Assembly (NCBI GenBank): GCA_947034895.1
Contig: OX344763.1
Span: 41,105,025 to 41,169,024, forward strand
DNA: 64,000 bases
Direction: 5' to 3'
DNA from: Rhytidiadelphus loreus
Lineage: Eukaryota; Streptophyta; Bryopsida; Hypnales; Hylocomiaceae
This document shows, in pieces, positions 1-12,651 of this stretch. A model generated the notes under the pieces. That model saw nothing but the letters and a program-made list of their open reading frames with translations, made no database searches and was not told where the DNA came from. How positions within the stretch are numbered: the stretch's first letter is position 1; every line of letters starts with the position of its first letter. The translations under genes were made by a program, and so were the position numbers.

Positions 1-3000
1 GGCTTGGGAAATGTTTTTGAGCATGACCATAGCGGTTCCCCGCTCCTTCACAATCCTATCATCGTTAGGTAGGTTGAAGGCCACTGTCTGTGGTCCCTTC
101 ACATCCTACAAACCACATCAAATGCTAATTTAGTGCCAAACATAATACCATGAGGACCACCAACATTTACAAGACACTGTACAAACCATAGTACAAAAAG
201 TAGGTCTTGAATTCACTGACATAGAAATTAAAGAGAGTGGAAGGAAGACATCAAGAATCATACCCCGCTGTTAAAAAGCAGTTGAATGACACGGATGGGA
301 GAAGCTGTGACGCCCTTAGACTTGTATTCGTCAGCCATTGGCAAATTATCTTCCAATTCCTGCCATACCACCATTGCTGAGCAAATACTCCTTCCACATT
401 CCTTTTACACGACTACCTGGATCAAGTTACTTGATTCAACCTAGAAAATAACGTATAATTTTCTTCAATACCCCATTGAAAATTCTGCAAAATAAAGTTG
501 GGACTTCAACTACAGAATGCACTTCTCTCGGAATTTAGAAGGAGGAAACAAAATCAACGCCTTGGCCCCTAAAGTGTTTCTCGCACCTGAAGATGATCAG
601 AAAACAGCTTCAACTGATGAGTGGCTTCATCATCCCGGATACCAATGAAGGCCTCAAATGTCGCCTGTAAAAAGAAAGCAGTGCATATTACACTCTCCAT
701 GAGGGAACAGGTATTACTAAACAGGAACAAACATCATATCTAACGCAAAAGGTGGAAAATAAAGTGCTATATTGTATGAAAACGTTGGGAAACGTGACTG
801 AGCAAACTTGGTACACAGAATCCGTTTGGAAAGTACCTTATAGCCAAATAGACCATCTTCATATGTCTCGTACGGGCCAATAGTCACATCGATTGGAGAA
901 TCCTAAAGATGATAGAATACAAAAGACACTACTAGTCAAAAACATTTCCTGAAATCCTAGCTGAAAACCTGAAAAGTTTGAAACGTAGCAAATAAAATCC
1001 GATCAAAAGTCCCTCAAGCTGGGAATAAATTAGAAACACCAACTGGACTTACTATCCTAATTCTTGAAAACATGCCTGCTCATCGATTCCACCACATGAA
1101 CAATAAGCAGAGTCATCAATGAACTATCCTCCTACATGCTGATGATGCGAGACAGGTAAACGCACACGTACAAGTTCCATCCAGGCAATGTCAGAGTCGT
1201 AGTAGTCATTTGATAAGAATGCATCTGCTTTGGCTTTGAGCAGTCGCTTCAAGCTGCAATATTCAAATCAAATACCAAGAAACAGAGGTCAGAAGTAATG
1301 TACACCACCTGAAGACAAAGACTTTACCTAGGAGCTTGATTAAATAATTCAACACATTACACATTCTTTATCCATCACTACAAACCAGATTCTACATTTC
1401 TACCTTTCTTAGTCTGTATCTACAAGTGCATGCTACATGCTTACAAATATGACTAAGTAAGACATCCGTAAAAGGAAAGGTGAATTGAAAATTGATTTGC
1501 CTTGGGGTGTCTGCAGAGTCTCCTGCTTTGTGCAAGAGATTGGAGGCCTCCTTTAGAATTGATGCATATTCCTTAGAATAAGGTGAAACTTTGAGATCAT
1601 GAACCTTGGCGCTGTCTTCATCATGGATATCACCTGATCTGCGAATGACTGTGAAGAATGAAGCCGCATCAGCCTTTTGTTCCTTACTAAGAGCACCCTT
1701 CCAAGTTTGGAATTCCTGGAAAACAATGAGTAAACGTTAACAGATGCTGTAGAACATCCTCTGTGCTCTCCCAGATCGTCATTCGGAGACTAGGAATGCA
1801 TCACGCTCGCTAGGACCTTAAGAAATCCAAAAGAATGGCTAAACGTTACAGCTTGTTGAAAAGCAAGGAGAGAAATGAGACAGAGTTCAGAAATGCCAGG
1901 TCCGTCCACCTTTTTGTCCATATCTACTGGATAGAAATTGGCACCAGCCGGCTTATCAACAGGAAAGGCTGCCCTATACAGAACTTTGCCACCCCAAGTA
2001 ACAGTCTTTTCAACAGCACCCTCTGCTACTTGAATTGCTGAATCCGCAGTAGTAAGAAACGCGTTGTTCTCATCCAGAATTGACCTGCGCAGGTGCTTGC
2101 ACTCTTAAATATCTCCATTTGCAGGGATTATAAGAGAGGCACTCACAAGTACTAGTGACTTTAAGCACTGCTACCATCACTATGATAGGGTGCTAAAGCT
2201 GGACTAGTAATCTCATGCATCTGTTCATCTTTGCAGACTTGATCTCCAACGAAGTACACAAGAATAGTTAACAACCAAATTGGTGAAACATCGCTTAAAT
2301 CACGAGGGAGAAGTTTCCAAGTAATTTTCGTACGATCTTTATGTTCAATGTCGAAACAGAAAAGTCCTGAAACAACTTCTTAAGATAACTAAGAAAAAGC
2401 AACCAACATCCTGAAATTCCCAAATCACATACCACGGGCTCTTATTGATCAGATAATAGGCAAACTTCAGCCTGTCCAACTCTGATTTTCCAGCTACTCT
2501 CAGGAGCGATTCTTTCAAAGCAGGATTGGTGGCCCATTCCTGCACCATTCAGGTCATGGTTAGAAGACACGCAAATTTTGCAGAGAACATTTAAGAAACC
2601 ATTTTTTATTAAACTTCAAACCAAGGAGAGAACCTGTTCCAGAAAGATGCGGTCCAGCAGTTTAGCAGCACGTATGGTGTCTGATAAGGCAAGCACATCC
2701 CCTTCACTAAGACCTGCAGTCTGATCCAAGGTAAAGTCAATCCTAAGAAAAGTCTAAGCTCGCACGAAGTTTGTCAAATACCCACATTGTAACGATCATA
2801 GTCCGGGAAACTCGAAGTGACTCAGAAATTGATCCCACATTTATATTTGATGGTCCACGTAATAATCCCATGAAAAAAATTGCATAAAAAAAATCATGTC
2901 ACAACCCTGCTCAGTATGCTACGCAGATGTGTTCATGGATATCCTCTTATCTCAGAATACATGTTATGCAGATAAACGACATTCAATATAGTTTTCTCAA

Positions 3001-5264
3001 ATCAGGAATCAAAAGAACTCGAAGACGGGAATTCTGGACAAACCTCTCCATGAATATCAACAGGAACATATCGGTAAAGCTGCTTCTGTAACTCGTCAAC
3101 TCTAGCGCTTGTATCACCTGTATATCTGCAATTCACAACAATTGTTCAAACAGAATCAACAACTCACATTTACTACAAGATTCTGTTTCTTACAGTGACT
3201 CTGTGTCTTGATGGGCTTTGAAATCAATCCCTGCGCTTGCTCTGTTTCTGTTCTTCTTTAAGCAAAGTGTTTTCACCCCTTCTGTTTCAATCGAAGACAG
3301 AGGAAGAGACGGAAGTGATTAAACGATCTTCCATGAACTCACCTACTTCGCAAAGCTGAAAATAATGCCTTGTAATCTCCATCCACATCAGCGGGTACAT
3401 ATGCAGGATCTTCCTTTCTCAAAATCTCTTCATAATCTTGCCACTTCATGTACTTGACAGCTGATACCTCCGATTCCTGCATGTTAGCAGCATGTTATCT
3501 CCAATTCGAGCTTGTCATACACGTTCTCATTCACAACATGTTAGCAGCATGTTACCCTGAGCTTTTCATAGCCGCTCTCAGTCCGCAAATAACTTTAAGG
3601 ACTACGCGTCACAAACCTTTGTCAAGCTGAGAATTGAGATCAAATTCCGAATTATTTTCATTGCCTTACACTTCGCTGAGAATATCCTGAATCGACAATC
3701 TCATTTCTAAGAAGCAGGTGAAATCGAAAACAGAGTATGCATTACCAGGAAGAATCATGCAAACCTGAAGGGTAAAAGCATCTAAAGGAATAGGGTCCAC
3801 CAGCGTCACAAGGTACACATCATTGTACTCATTGTTAATGTACTTGCCAACGTTGAGCACACTGTTCCCACAAACAACATAGATGTAATTAAAATCTGAA
3901 CACGCACACAAGGAACTCCATAACTCTTGCGAAAATTATCAATGTACCGCGTGAAATGCGCAGCCTCGAAAAATGTAGAGAGGATTATTCTCACTCACCA
4001 CTCTTGCAGAAAGACGAAAAGGAACTCGAACGCATCTGCAGGTAAGCTGATACCAAGTTCCTCCTGAAGCTCCCTCCTGTCACCAATTCCAAAACCAATA
4101 AGTAGAAAGAATAATAATACTTTCATGACTCCAATTAATGATTTAATTTTCCAAATTGTGTCAATTCACAAAACTTTAGTTCGAGGAAGCTTCGAGTCAC
4201 GCATCGACAATGAGATCATATTCCAAACGGACGATCACCTGGCAGTGAGGAGGGACGTGTCTCCGGCCGAGATGTGGCCAGCACTGGAGATGTCCCACAA
4301 CCCTGGCCACGAATCCTTGCAGTCCGCCCGCTTCTGCAGCAGCAACTCCTGCGTGCTCTCCACGAAGAGCCACACGTGCACTGCCCGATAGACAATTATG
4401 TTACTACAAATTCTTCACTGCGCGACGACACTGAAAGCCTGGCCCTAGTTTCCTTGTGTCCTCCAACATCATACCAACAATCAAGGTGACAGGTGCAAGA
4501 TAAACCTCCCCTCAATCTAAACCCTAGGAGAGAAACCCTAAATGGAGTCTGGACCCCAAAAGGATACATCCAATTCTGACATATTAGCAAGGATCTCTTT
4601 TTCTCATTCTCAAATCGATTTTAGAATTCACTTCAGACAAATAATAACAAATTCGCAACATTCCATATTTGCAAATCACCTAATCAGAGCACAAACCCAC
4701 GAGAAACCCTAAATCAAACTCAAGAAGCGGGAGCGGATCCAAAGGATCTCATTTTCTCATTCATGATCAATTCAGTATCCCACTTTCACGAACGTACAAC
4801 ATTCCCTCCCCGCTATTCACCTACTCATATCACAGAACTTCAGAAAAAAAAAAAAATCAGAGTCAGGTGAGGATCCATCCATTCCTGACATGCTTGAAAA
4901 AAAGAGTTCCTTGCAATCGAGAATTCACTATAACCTCAAAATCACAAACACACAACATACAATTGACCTACTCAAAGCACAAACCTGCTCGGTGGTAATC
5001 GCCATGCGCATGCACCAAATGCCTAATTCCCCCACCCCAATTCCAACACCGTCAACCTCCGAAGAATTGATGAATTCACACCAAGTCATGACAGTAGTAT
5101 CGATGGAAACAGAATTTTCTGTAGCAGAATTGAAGGGAAAAAACGGAGATGTGAGAATCGGAGAAAACTAGAGACCGTTTCTTGACTTCGCCGGTGCGTT
5201 CGCCCGTGCGAGTGAGCACGTCCAAGCACTCCCCGATCGCGAACTCCTCCCCGAAGCCCTCCAT
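1..5264 (-). CDS. NUDT3: NUDX3-type Nudix hydrolase with dipeptidyl-peptidase-III-like region (5' 16 exons, 3' end outside window)
   Basis: Orthologue of Arabidopsis NUDX3, a plant fusion of an N-terminal Nudix hydrolase and a C-terminal M49 (DPP III-like) region. The Arabidopsis enzyme is reported to have both diphosphatase and peptidase activity. My coding exons are 5264-5176, 5022-4985, 4380-4239, 4076-3999, 3861-3765, 3476-3343, 3125-3044, 2720-2634, 2539-2433, 2084-1910, 1715-1501, 1253-1172, 902-837, 664-587, 359-264 and 105-1. Phases join without error to give 557 residues; the family has about 770. The Nudix box spans residues 77-99 (G77, D83, R91-E92-L93, E95-E96, G98), followed by FVFLQE and YINNEYNDVYLVT. 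The first box Glu is Asp83, as I recall in the Arabidopsis protein. The M49 zinc motif should lie just past the left edge. Exon 11 ends in a GC donor. The start ATG at 5264 gives MEGFGEEF and then the conserved DVLTRTGERTGE. Confidence 0.95.
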
Positions 5265-5454
5265 CGCTACCTCTCCGCTGATCGCCAAATTTGCAATTTG
5301 CAAATTGCCGCCACAACCCCGAAATTGGGAAGAAACTAAGGGCCGGTATATACTTGGGGCCTGATTGAAGGCCGGCCGCCGGCCGGAACTCTTCAAGTTT
5401 GAACCAATAGGATCACTCAATTTCTCCAAATCCGGCCTAAGAGCTTTATACTAA

Positions 5455-8400
5455 GAGCATCCCCACTGGGGGTCTTCCGTATCCCTATCCGGATGAAATT
5501 CATCCGGATAGGGAAGCACCCCCTCCCACTGGGGTCCCGTATCCCTAAATATTTAGGGACAGGGGGTGCCAATTCCCCAAACCAGGTGGGATATAGGGAA
5601 CTGGGTTTCAGTAAACCCAATCCCCAGTTCACCTCGATTTGTGACGATTTGACCTTGTTGCTTGATGTGGAAGGTAAACTGAGCTCATTGTCTAACTGAC
5701 CAGCATTGCTGAAATGAGGCACATACGTGCTAATATGAAATTACAAATTCATAATTTAAATAACGAGTTGAATGAATTAATAATTATGCTCATTTATTTA
5801 TTTGTGGACTTTTTTTAAATAATTAATTGATACTAACAAAAATATTGCTAACCTAAAATAATTAACAAGCGTAATTTATGAGCATGATTAAAGAGTTGAA
5901 GACATGTATATAATGAACAATAATATTTTGTTGTTCCACACTAATTTCTTGACATGTGACAATTAAAACAGTTTACAATGATTGAATTGGTAGCAATAAA
6001 GTTTTTTAGAGTACCTTAGTGTTTCCAAAATTATTAAATTCCCTTATAGAGTACATTGTAGAGGATGGAGCTCTTGTACTCATGAAATAAATCATTGGTG
6101 TTTTCTTTTTCTTTTATTAATTATGACAAGTGATTTTATTTTTTTGTCAATCTTTGATCAATTTATGCAAGTGATGTATTGCACCTTATTACATTTAATT
6201 AGTGCCCTTAAATTTTCCGAGTATATGTTCTCTCTTGTTTGTAAGAGAGGTGACAATGTTTTAATCGATTTCTTAATTTATTCTACATCTTCTTCTAGAA
6301 AATTTCATAGTTATTAAATTAATCCAACATCAATTAATTTTGAAATTATTGTAATGAGTTGAATTCTACTTTTTTAATCAATATTAGCATATAAATCAAT
6401 CACATAATTAAGAATGTAATCATATCAAGTGTACTTTCTACTCCAATAGGAAATTCTGAAAGATTCATAAATTTCAATCTTTTATGGCACTATGAACCTT
6501 GAATCTATAATAAGCATAGTCTGTTGATTTTATAATTTTAGAGTGACACAATAACTTTGGTTTACACCATAATGTACAGTAAGGTCTACTTCATTTACGA
6601 ATTTTTGCATTCAAAGGGAAAAAATGATTGCTGCCATACACTGCTACCATGTTCGACGCCCTCCCTAGGGCTAAAAAATTGTTATTTCATCATGGGCAAT
6701 TTTTTTCACAAGAGCATCTCTATGTTAATAACATATGTGCCAAATTTCAAGGCCAACAGATTTGCTTATAAAAAGATATTCACAATCTACCAACATGTGT
6801 AGTTGTGAGAAAGTTTCAATGATACCAACTTTGACACCCTCCCAAAGATTGAGAAATTAAAATGTGGCCATGAAATTTTCATTATGAGATCATGTCAATG
6901 TTGGTAATACGTGTGACAAATTTCAAGTTCAAAGGATTTTCCCATTAAAAGATATCTGAAATCTACAAACAAATGTAGTTCTTAGAAATTATTTCACGAC
7001 TATACATGTTGGTAGATTTCAAATATCTTTTTCTAGGCAAATCTTTTAAACTTGAAATTTGGCACACATAATATCAACGTAGAGGTGATCTCATGAAAAA
7101 AATCTCATGATAATTAAACAATTTTTCTGCCTTTAGGAAGGTGTCAAAGTAGACACCAGTGAAATTGTTTCTCTCAACTACATTTGTGATTGATGTGGAC
7201 AATTACATTGTTTTATGTGCAAGTGTAGTCACTAATTAATTTGTAGGTCAAGGTTGAGGTTGAAGTCATAGTATTAATTAAGTATAAGACAATAGCAATA
7301 AGATGTATGGAACATCTTCATTACTTAACTCCTAAATGTCCAAACAATGTTTTTTTGGCAACATAGCAATTTTGGGTAGCTCACTACATTATTTTTAGTT
7401 TTTTCCTTAAAAAATTTCACACAATGTGTGTCCCAGGAGTAACTTTAAGGCACAACAATTTTCATGACTTTTGACTACATGGTTCAAAAGTTTGTTCATG
7501 ACATGTAATTTTCAATGTTCAGCGGGCAACCCGGGTAGTATAAAAAAATTTCTTTGAACATTATTTTTACAAAATATAAAAATTTGAAATTGATTATCTA
7601 GGTTTTTATATATGTGGTGAGTTTTCAATCATTCCATTTTGATTAATGAGATGAAAGTTGTGAGGAATTTTAGTTTGGATTAGTTCGTGTATAGTTATGG
7701 AATCTCTACTCTAAAATGAACTTGTAAGTTGTTTATTTAACTCAATTTTAAATATTTTTGAAAAAAAATAAAAACATTAGGTGTAAATTGTTTATTACTA
7801 CATTACCACTGTTGGGATTGTAGTTTTTCAATTTTATAATAAAATTCTTAATAATTTAGTGTTTTGAATCATTTTGTACTTCTTTCTATTTACTATTTTC
7901 TTCCTATAGGTTGTGCAATTCCAAATGATCTAAAAATTTTCAAGCATGTAGAGAACTTGACTTTAGGAATGAATCCAAAGAGTAACCACCATTTTGGACA
8001 TTTTGTCATACAAATGTGACCTTGTGAAGTGCGTCTGCCCATATTTTCACAGGGTCAAAAAGCAGATTTTTGTCACTTCAAAAGTTAATTTTTTGCAATC
8101 TACACGGTGGAAAATTCTGAAATATTGTCCACATCTTTTCAAACTATTTTACTACAAGATCCAACGGTTACATGTGTCCATGAATGTCTTTCATCTAGAA
8201 TTTGGTGCTTGTAAATGCAAGAAAAATTTTGGAGCGTTTGTGGTGAAAACATAGTCTCTGACGTTTAGAGGTTAAAAAAGTAATAATGTAATTTTTATGT
8301 AAATGTAGAGGGTACACCTCCTAAACTAATTAAATAAATAATTGGTGAATTATTTGAGTTTAATTAGAGTGCATGAACTAAACATTTATACAAAACAGTA

Positions 8401-8610
8401 GAAAAAAAATTTATCATATACTCACCCATCAGCTCAAGTTCTCCCATCAGCTACTCCCATTAGGCCATCAAGCACCACAGTAACTGCACATGAGAAATAA
8501 GTAACTTGGCTGGGTTTTGGGGAAGGACTGGTGGAGAGGGGCTTCTGTATCCCCAACTTTTTGGATGAAGAAGGGGGATAGGGATAGGGAACAGGGCGGT
8601 GGGGATGCTC
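5455..8610. mobile_element. Second PIF/Harbinger-like element nested in the outer one
   Basis: The ends are GAGCATCCCCACTGGGG (left) and the reverse complement of GAGCATCCCCACCGCCC (right), with TAA at 5452-5454 and again at 8611-8613. Both ends continue into GTATCCCTATCC-like subterminal repeats. The element is 3.16 kb, strongly AT-rich inside, and has no recognisable transposase. It has itself been invaded by the TTAA-flanked element at 7329-8271. Removing it restores the outer element. Confidence 0.85.
7329..8271. mobile_element. TTAA-flanked inverted-repeat element, copy 1
   Basis: The element is 943 bp. It starts CTCCTAAATGTCC, ends GACGTTTAGAGG, and has TTAA on each side (7325-7328 and 8272-8275). 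It is related to the better preserved copy at 28174-29085: similar ends, plus a shared internal block reading TCATTCCATTTTGATTA near 7633. No protein is encoded. Confidence 0.6.
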
Positions 8611-8905
8611 TAAGGCCGGATTGATACCACCACTCATCCTACGTGTCGGCTTAGGTGGCATAGTTTTGGCGTCAAACCATCCGGCCCCAAGGGAGCAATC
8701 AGGCCGAGGTTTTCAGTGGCCGGATTTCCCATCTAGGGCCGGATTGGGGCCGGGTTGGGCTCCTCCGTTGGATCGGACAAATCTCCACCGTCTATCATGC
8801 AAGGGCTTTTCTTTTCTTTTTTATTACATTTTTTATTAACTGTGAACTCAATCCCATCTGAGATGGGATTGAGTCATGTTGTGATAAAGATGTTGTGTTA
8901 CAAGA

Positions 8906-9112
8906 TGTTAATATTGAATTTTATTGTTAATACTGAATTTTAGTGTTAATACTGAATTTTAGTGTTAATACTGAATTTTAGTGTTCATAATGAATTTTAG
9001 TGTTCATAATGAATTTTAGTGTTCATAATGAATTTTAGTGTTCATAATGAATTTTAGTGTTCATAATGAATTTTAGTGTTCATAATGAATTTTAGTGTTC
9101 ATAATGAATTTT
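8906..9112. repeat. 19-bp minisatellite, about 11 units
   Basis: Head-to-tail 19-bp units of the form TGTTCATAATGAATTTTAG follow each other. The first few carry TTAATACTG in place of TTCATAATG. The array lies in the outer Harbinger-like element, so it expanded within the transposon. It is AT-rich and non-coding. Confidence 0.9.
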
Positions 9113-10136
9113 ATTATTATTAACCATTGCAATTGTAACAATAATGTCTTTGCAATTGTTTTAGCATGAGATATTAATAATTATTTTTTTTGGTGTAGAC
9201 ACAAATTACATACTATGTTATAGACACTAATTTTGATAAATTACATGCTTAATAAGTAAATTTTTTATACGAACACAAATCTGTAAATGAAAGTCATTGT
9301 TGAAGTTATGCCAAAAAATTTGACATCTACAAGATAATGTGTGTTTTTATCGATTTTGATGACAAATACTTGAAAAAAGAATATGGTAAGGAAAAATGAT
9401 GCTACTAGAAATAAGATGTATGGTAAAACTTGATTTACATTTATCATTGAATTCATTCAAGTTTTCATAATAAAAAATTTCATGCTTTTCTTTAAAATAA
9501 ACTAAGAATATAGATTTGAAAAAGAGATTAAAAAAAATTACATGTTTTCTTGAATTGTATGTTTAATAAATGACAACTATTATGGGGCTACAAATCTTTT
9601 TTCAATGTCAACTCTAGTTTTAGTGTCAAAAAAAGAAGGTTCAAAAGAAGTCAAAGAACTTCCTTTTTTTCCAAATAGAAAAATAGGAAGAGGGTGGAAA
9701 AGGTTAAAAAAAAGTAAAAAACTCTCTCTTCCATTTTGAAATAGGTAAAGTAGGAATAAAAAGGAAAAGTCTAAAGAATTCTAAATTTATTTTTCCTATA
9801 TTTGAAATAGAATAAATAGAATTTTTTTTTTTTTTTTTTCTAAAGTATAAAACATAATAAGAGAAAGTAAAAAATGCATGTCTTAGATTTTTTTAATTAA
9901 GTATTCCAAAAATCCAAGAGCACATTAATCAAGAATTCAGCCTTAGAATCAGGCCTCAACACTTTACATTACCTAGGGCCGGAGTGATGAATTGGAATTT
10001 GGCCCCAAAATTTGGCCTCAACCATTTACATTATCTGTAGCCGGAGTGGTGATTTGGGGCCAAATTGTGGGCCGGATTGGAGGCAAATCAGGCCGGCCTT
10101 TCATCTGGCCCCAAGCCGTGTATATACCGGCCTTAA

Positions 10137-12597
10137 AATCGGATGACGAAATCGACTGCAAAGCTTGGATTTATTCACTCACAAGAGAATGTGTCTACCG
10201 ACGGAGCTATATGACAAAATTTTCCCTGAAATTGACTGTGACGAATTAAAACGCTTGGGGGGGAAATTAAATTAAATTGTAAAAAGAATTAATTATTTAG
10301 TTTGTGAAAAGTTGGATGGAGTTTCATAGAATGGATGAAAGTTCATAAGTGTAATCTAGGTTTTGGCTTCAACCAAAAAATCCAGGAACATAGTATAGGG
10401 GTTCTAATTCTAGGGAATGATCAAATAGTCTAATGTATTGTGGCTGAGGTCACTTGTTTTTTAGAATTAAATTACGATTTCACTTCTCAACCAGAACAAA
10501 GTTAAAATATCCCATTTGTCTTCAAAGGTAATGTATCTTTTATTTATCCAATAACTAGCTTCCGTCCGACACACATGTATGCAACAATCACAAGAATGCG
10601 GTCCCTGTCTTATACTAATATATGGCTCAAACAAGAAGCATGCTAAAGCAAAGGTAAACATAATATATAGCTTATACATACAAGTCTTCATTTCTTGTTG
10701 CAATTGCTTATAGCATAAGCTCACAATATTCGCTTAAAGCGTCTCTCAACATTCAACCGACCACAGTTAGTATATTTCTTCGCTTGAAGCATTGACAGAC
10801 TTTACCAATTGCTTTAAGCATTTCGATGCTAATTTGCTTTAAGTCATTCTATCACCGCCGTCCCACTTTAGACCGCTTCTAAGTTCACTGAACACATATC
10901 GAATTGCTTTAAGCCAACACACACAAGGCTATGAACTGTGTTAATTCTCACTCACACAAACCTCAATCAACTTAATTGCAGTTTTGCAAATTCTAACTAA
11001 GCTTTAAGTGATATCCCAAATTACAATTATCCAATCACTGAATTTACACAAATTTATACATTCACCCAATCTCTGGGATTTCTATACAATAACTATAACC
11101 TCAATGTTTTCAGTTACACTTATCCAATAATCAGCTTTAAGCTGTAATCAACTCAGTCATACGTTTCAAACGAACTCACAATCACTGAACTTAACACAAT
11201 TCGTTTGAAGCATTCATCATTTGCTCAGCCAGTATTACTACACTTATACGCTTAAGCGATTGCTTACTATTCAACACATTCATACACATACATTGTAAAT
11301 AACAACTTGAATCTGAAATACTTTCACTCAAACAATGGCTTGATATCTCACAAATACAAACTCTGCTTTAAGCATATACAACAGTGAGAATGATTAAATC
11401 AGAATTAGATATGATCAACATTAGCTTTAAGTGCCAAAAATTAAGAATTCTTCTCACAAGAAATTACACACACAAAATGAATAAATGCCCAATCACTGGG
11501 ACTTAATACTCAACAATGAAATACACACAAAGTTGCCCAATCACTAGGGCTTACACACATTTAAAAATATACACTTAAAAACTTTATTACATATCATTAT
11601 TAGTTCATAAGAGTACTGAAAAACAAGAACAAGGAAAAATGAGAGATCACACATACACACAAAAACTGAGAGAGAGAAAGAAAAAAAAAGGTCGAGAGAG
11701 CATATAAGCAACTCCCCATCCTAATTGCCAACCGGCTGAACACCCTTCGAAATCCCATTCGATTAAACCGTTTAGAAAACAAATGTACACTCTTGAAATC
11801 CCACGGTGATACTTCAAATCAATTGACAATTGCACTCCTATAACCATATATTTCTAAAACCAAGTCTTTATTAAGCCTCTATTTACACCACAAAACAAAA
11901 ATCACGATTTGAAATTTAATTTCACATGTTTACAATAAGTTATGGATGGATATATATAAAATTGAATGAATATTCTCCATTTCAACGTGCACATTGCTTT
12001 AATTTACCTTTAAATAAATCCTCTTATACTACACCATTTATCCTATTGTTTATGATTTGTTATAACATTCACTTGTTAAAAAGGTGTTTTGGTCAACCTA
12101 GTAGTGAGTACTTTCATCTCCACATATAGTAGTTAAATATGGATTGCATAGGATATCAAAGTATAAATAAAAATAAAAATAAAGTAGCACTTTGATTTTT
12201 ACATAAGATATGCAGTAAAAGGTGAAGGAAAAGAAAATTAGGAAAATTTAAATCATATGATCATCAATACATGACATAAAAATTAATGTGAAAATAAAAA
12301 GTAGAGTCAAAATTAAAGGTAGAATTAAAAAATAACTTTAAGGCTTATGCCAAAATAAATGAAAAGAGATTTTTGTACATACTGGTCATTTTCATAAACA
12401 AATAGATCTAAGGTTTCATTTAAATAATTGGTAGTTTAGTAGTGACAATATCTAATGCTTGATTTAATTTAAAGCTTTAAATCAAACCTTAGAATTTGTA
12501 TGAGTGTAATTAATCTAGTAGAGTAGAATTCATTTCATTAAATTATTATCAAAATTGTTCATTTTCTAAGGGTGACAAAAAAAATGCTAAATGTAAC
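10137..12597. other. Gene-less AT-rich stretch with GCTTTAAGC motif cluster
   Basis: No coding region is supported. From about 10700 to 11430 there are around a dozen dispersed near-palindromes related to GCTTTAAGC or CGCTTAAAGCG (for example near 10731, 10808, 11133, 11250, 11363 and 11423). A second word, CCCAATCACTGGG and variants, recurs near 11067, 11488 and 11535. Such spacing suggests the subterminal motifs of a transposon, but no terminal repeats were found. Confidence 0.5.
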
Positions 12598-12651
12598 GTG
12601 TTGGTTGATTTCCATCTTTAAACTTCTTTAAAGATAGAAATCAACCAACAC
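12598..12651. repeat. Near-perfect 25-bp inverted repeat (hairpin)
   Basis: GTGTTGGTTGATTTCCATC runs on into TTTAAA. Its reverse complement follows after a 4-nt gap, with one mismatch. The arm word ATCAACCAACACCA recurs downstream near 12676 and 12727, and an imperfect arm-like copy lies near 12822. It looks like a fold-back terminus of a small element. Confidence 0.8.

Larger units (their letters stand above)
5340..10133. mobile_element. PIF/Harbinger-like non-autonomous element (outer of a nest)
   Basis: The left end reads GGGCCGGTATATAC. The right end is the reverse complement of AGGCCGGTATATAC. Both are flanked by TAA (5337-5339 and 10134-10136), the 3-bp duplication typical of PIF/Harbinger. 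The similarity between the ends continues inward through TTGGGGCC and AAGGCCGGCC. No transposase is visible. Without the nested 5455-8610 element it is about 1.64 kb. An inverted relative lies at 14613-16150. It starts 76 bp upstream of the ATG of the NUDX3-type gene, so it lies in that gene's promoter or 5' UTR. The interior holds a 19-bp minisatellite and AT-rich DNA. Confidence 0.85.

Noticed and set aside
8434..8839. Pro-rich frames around 8.4-8.8 kb
   Set aside because: They cover the right terminus of the inner Harbinger-like element and its junction with the outer one. Terminal repeat sequence, not a gene.
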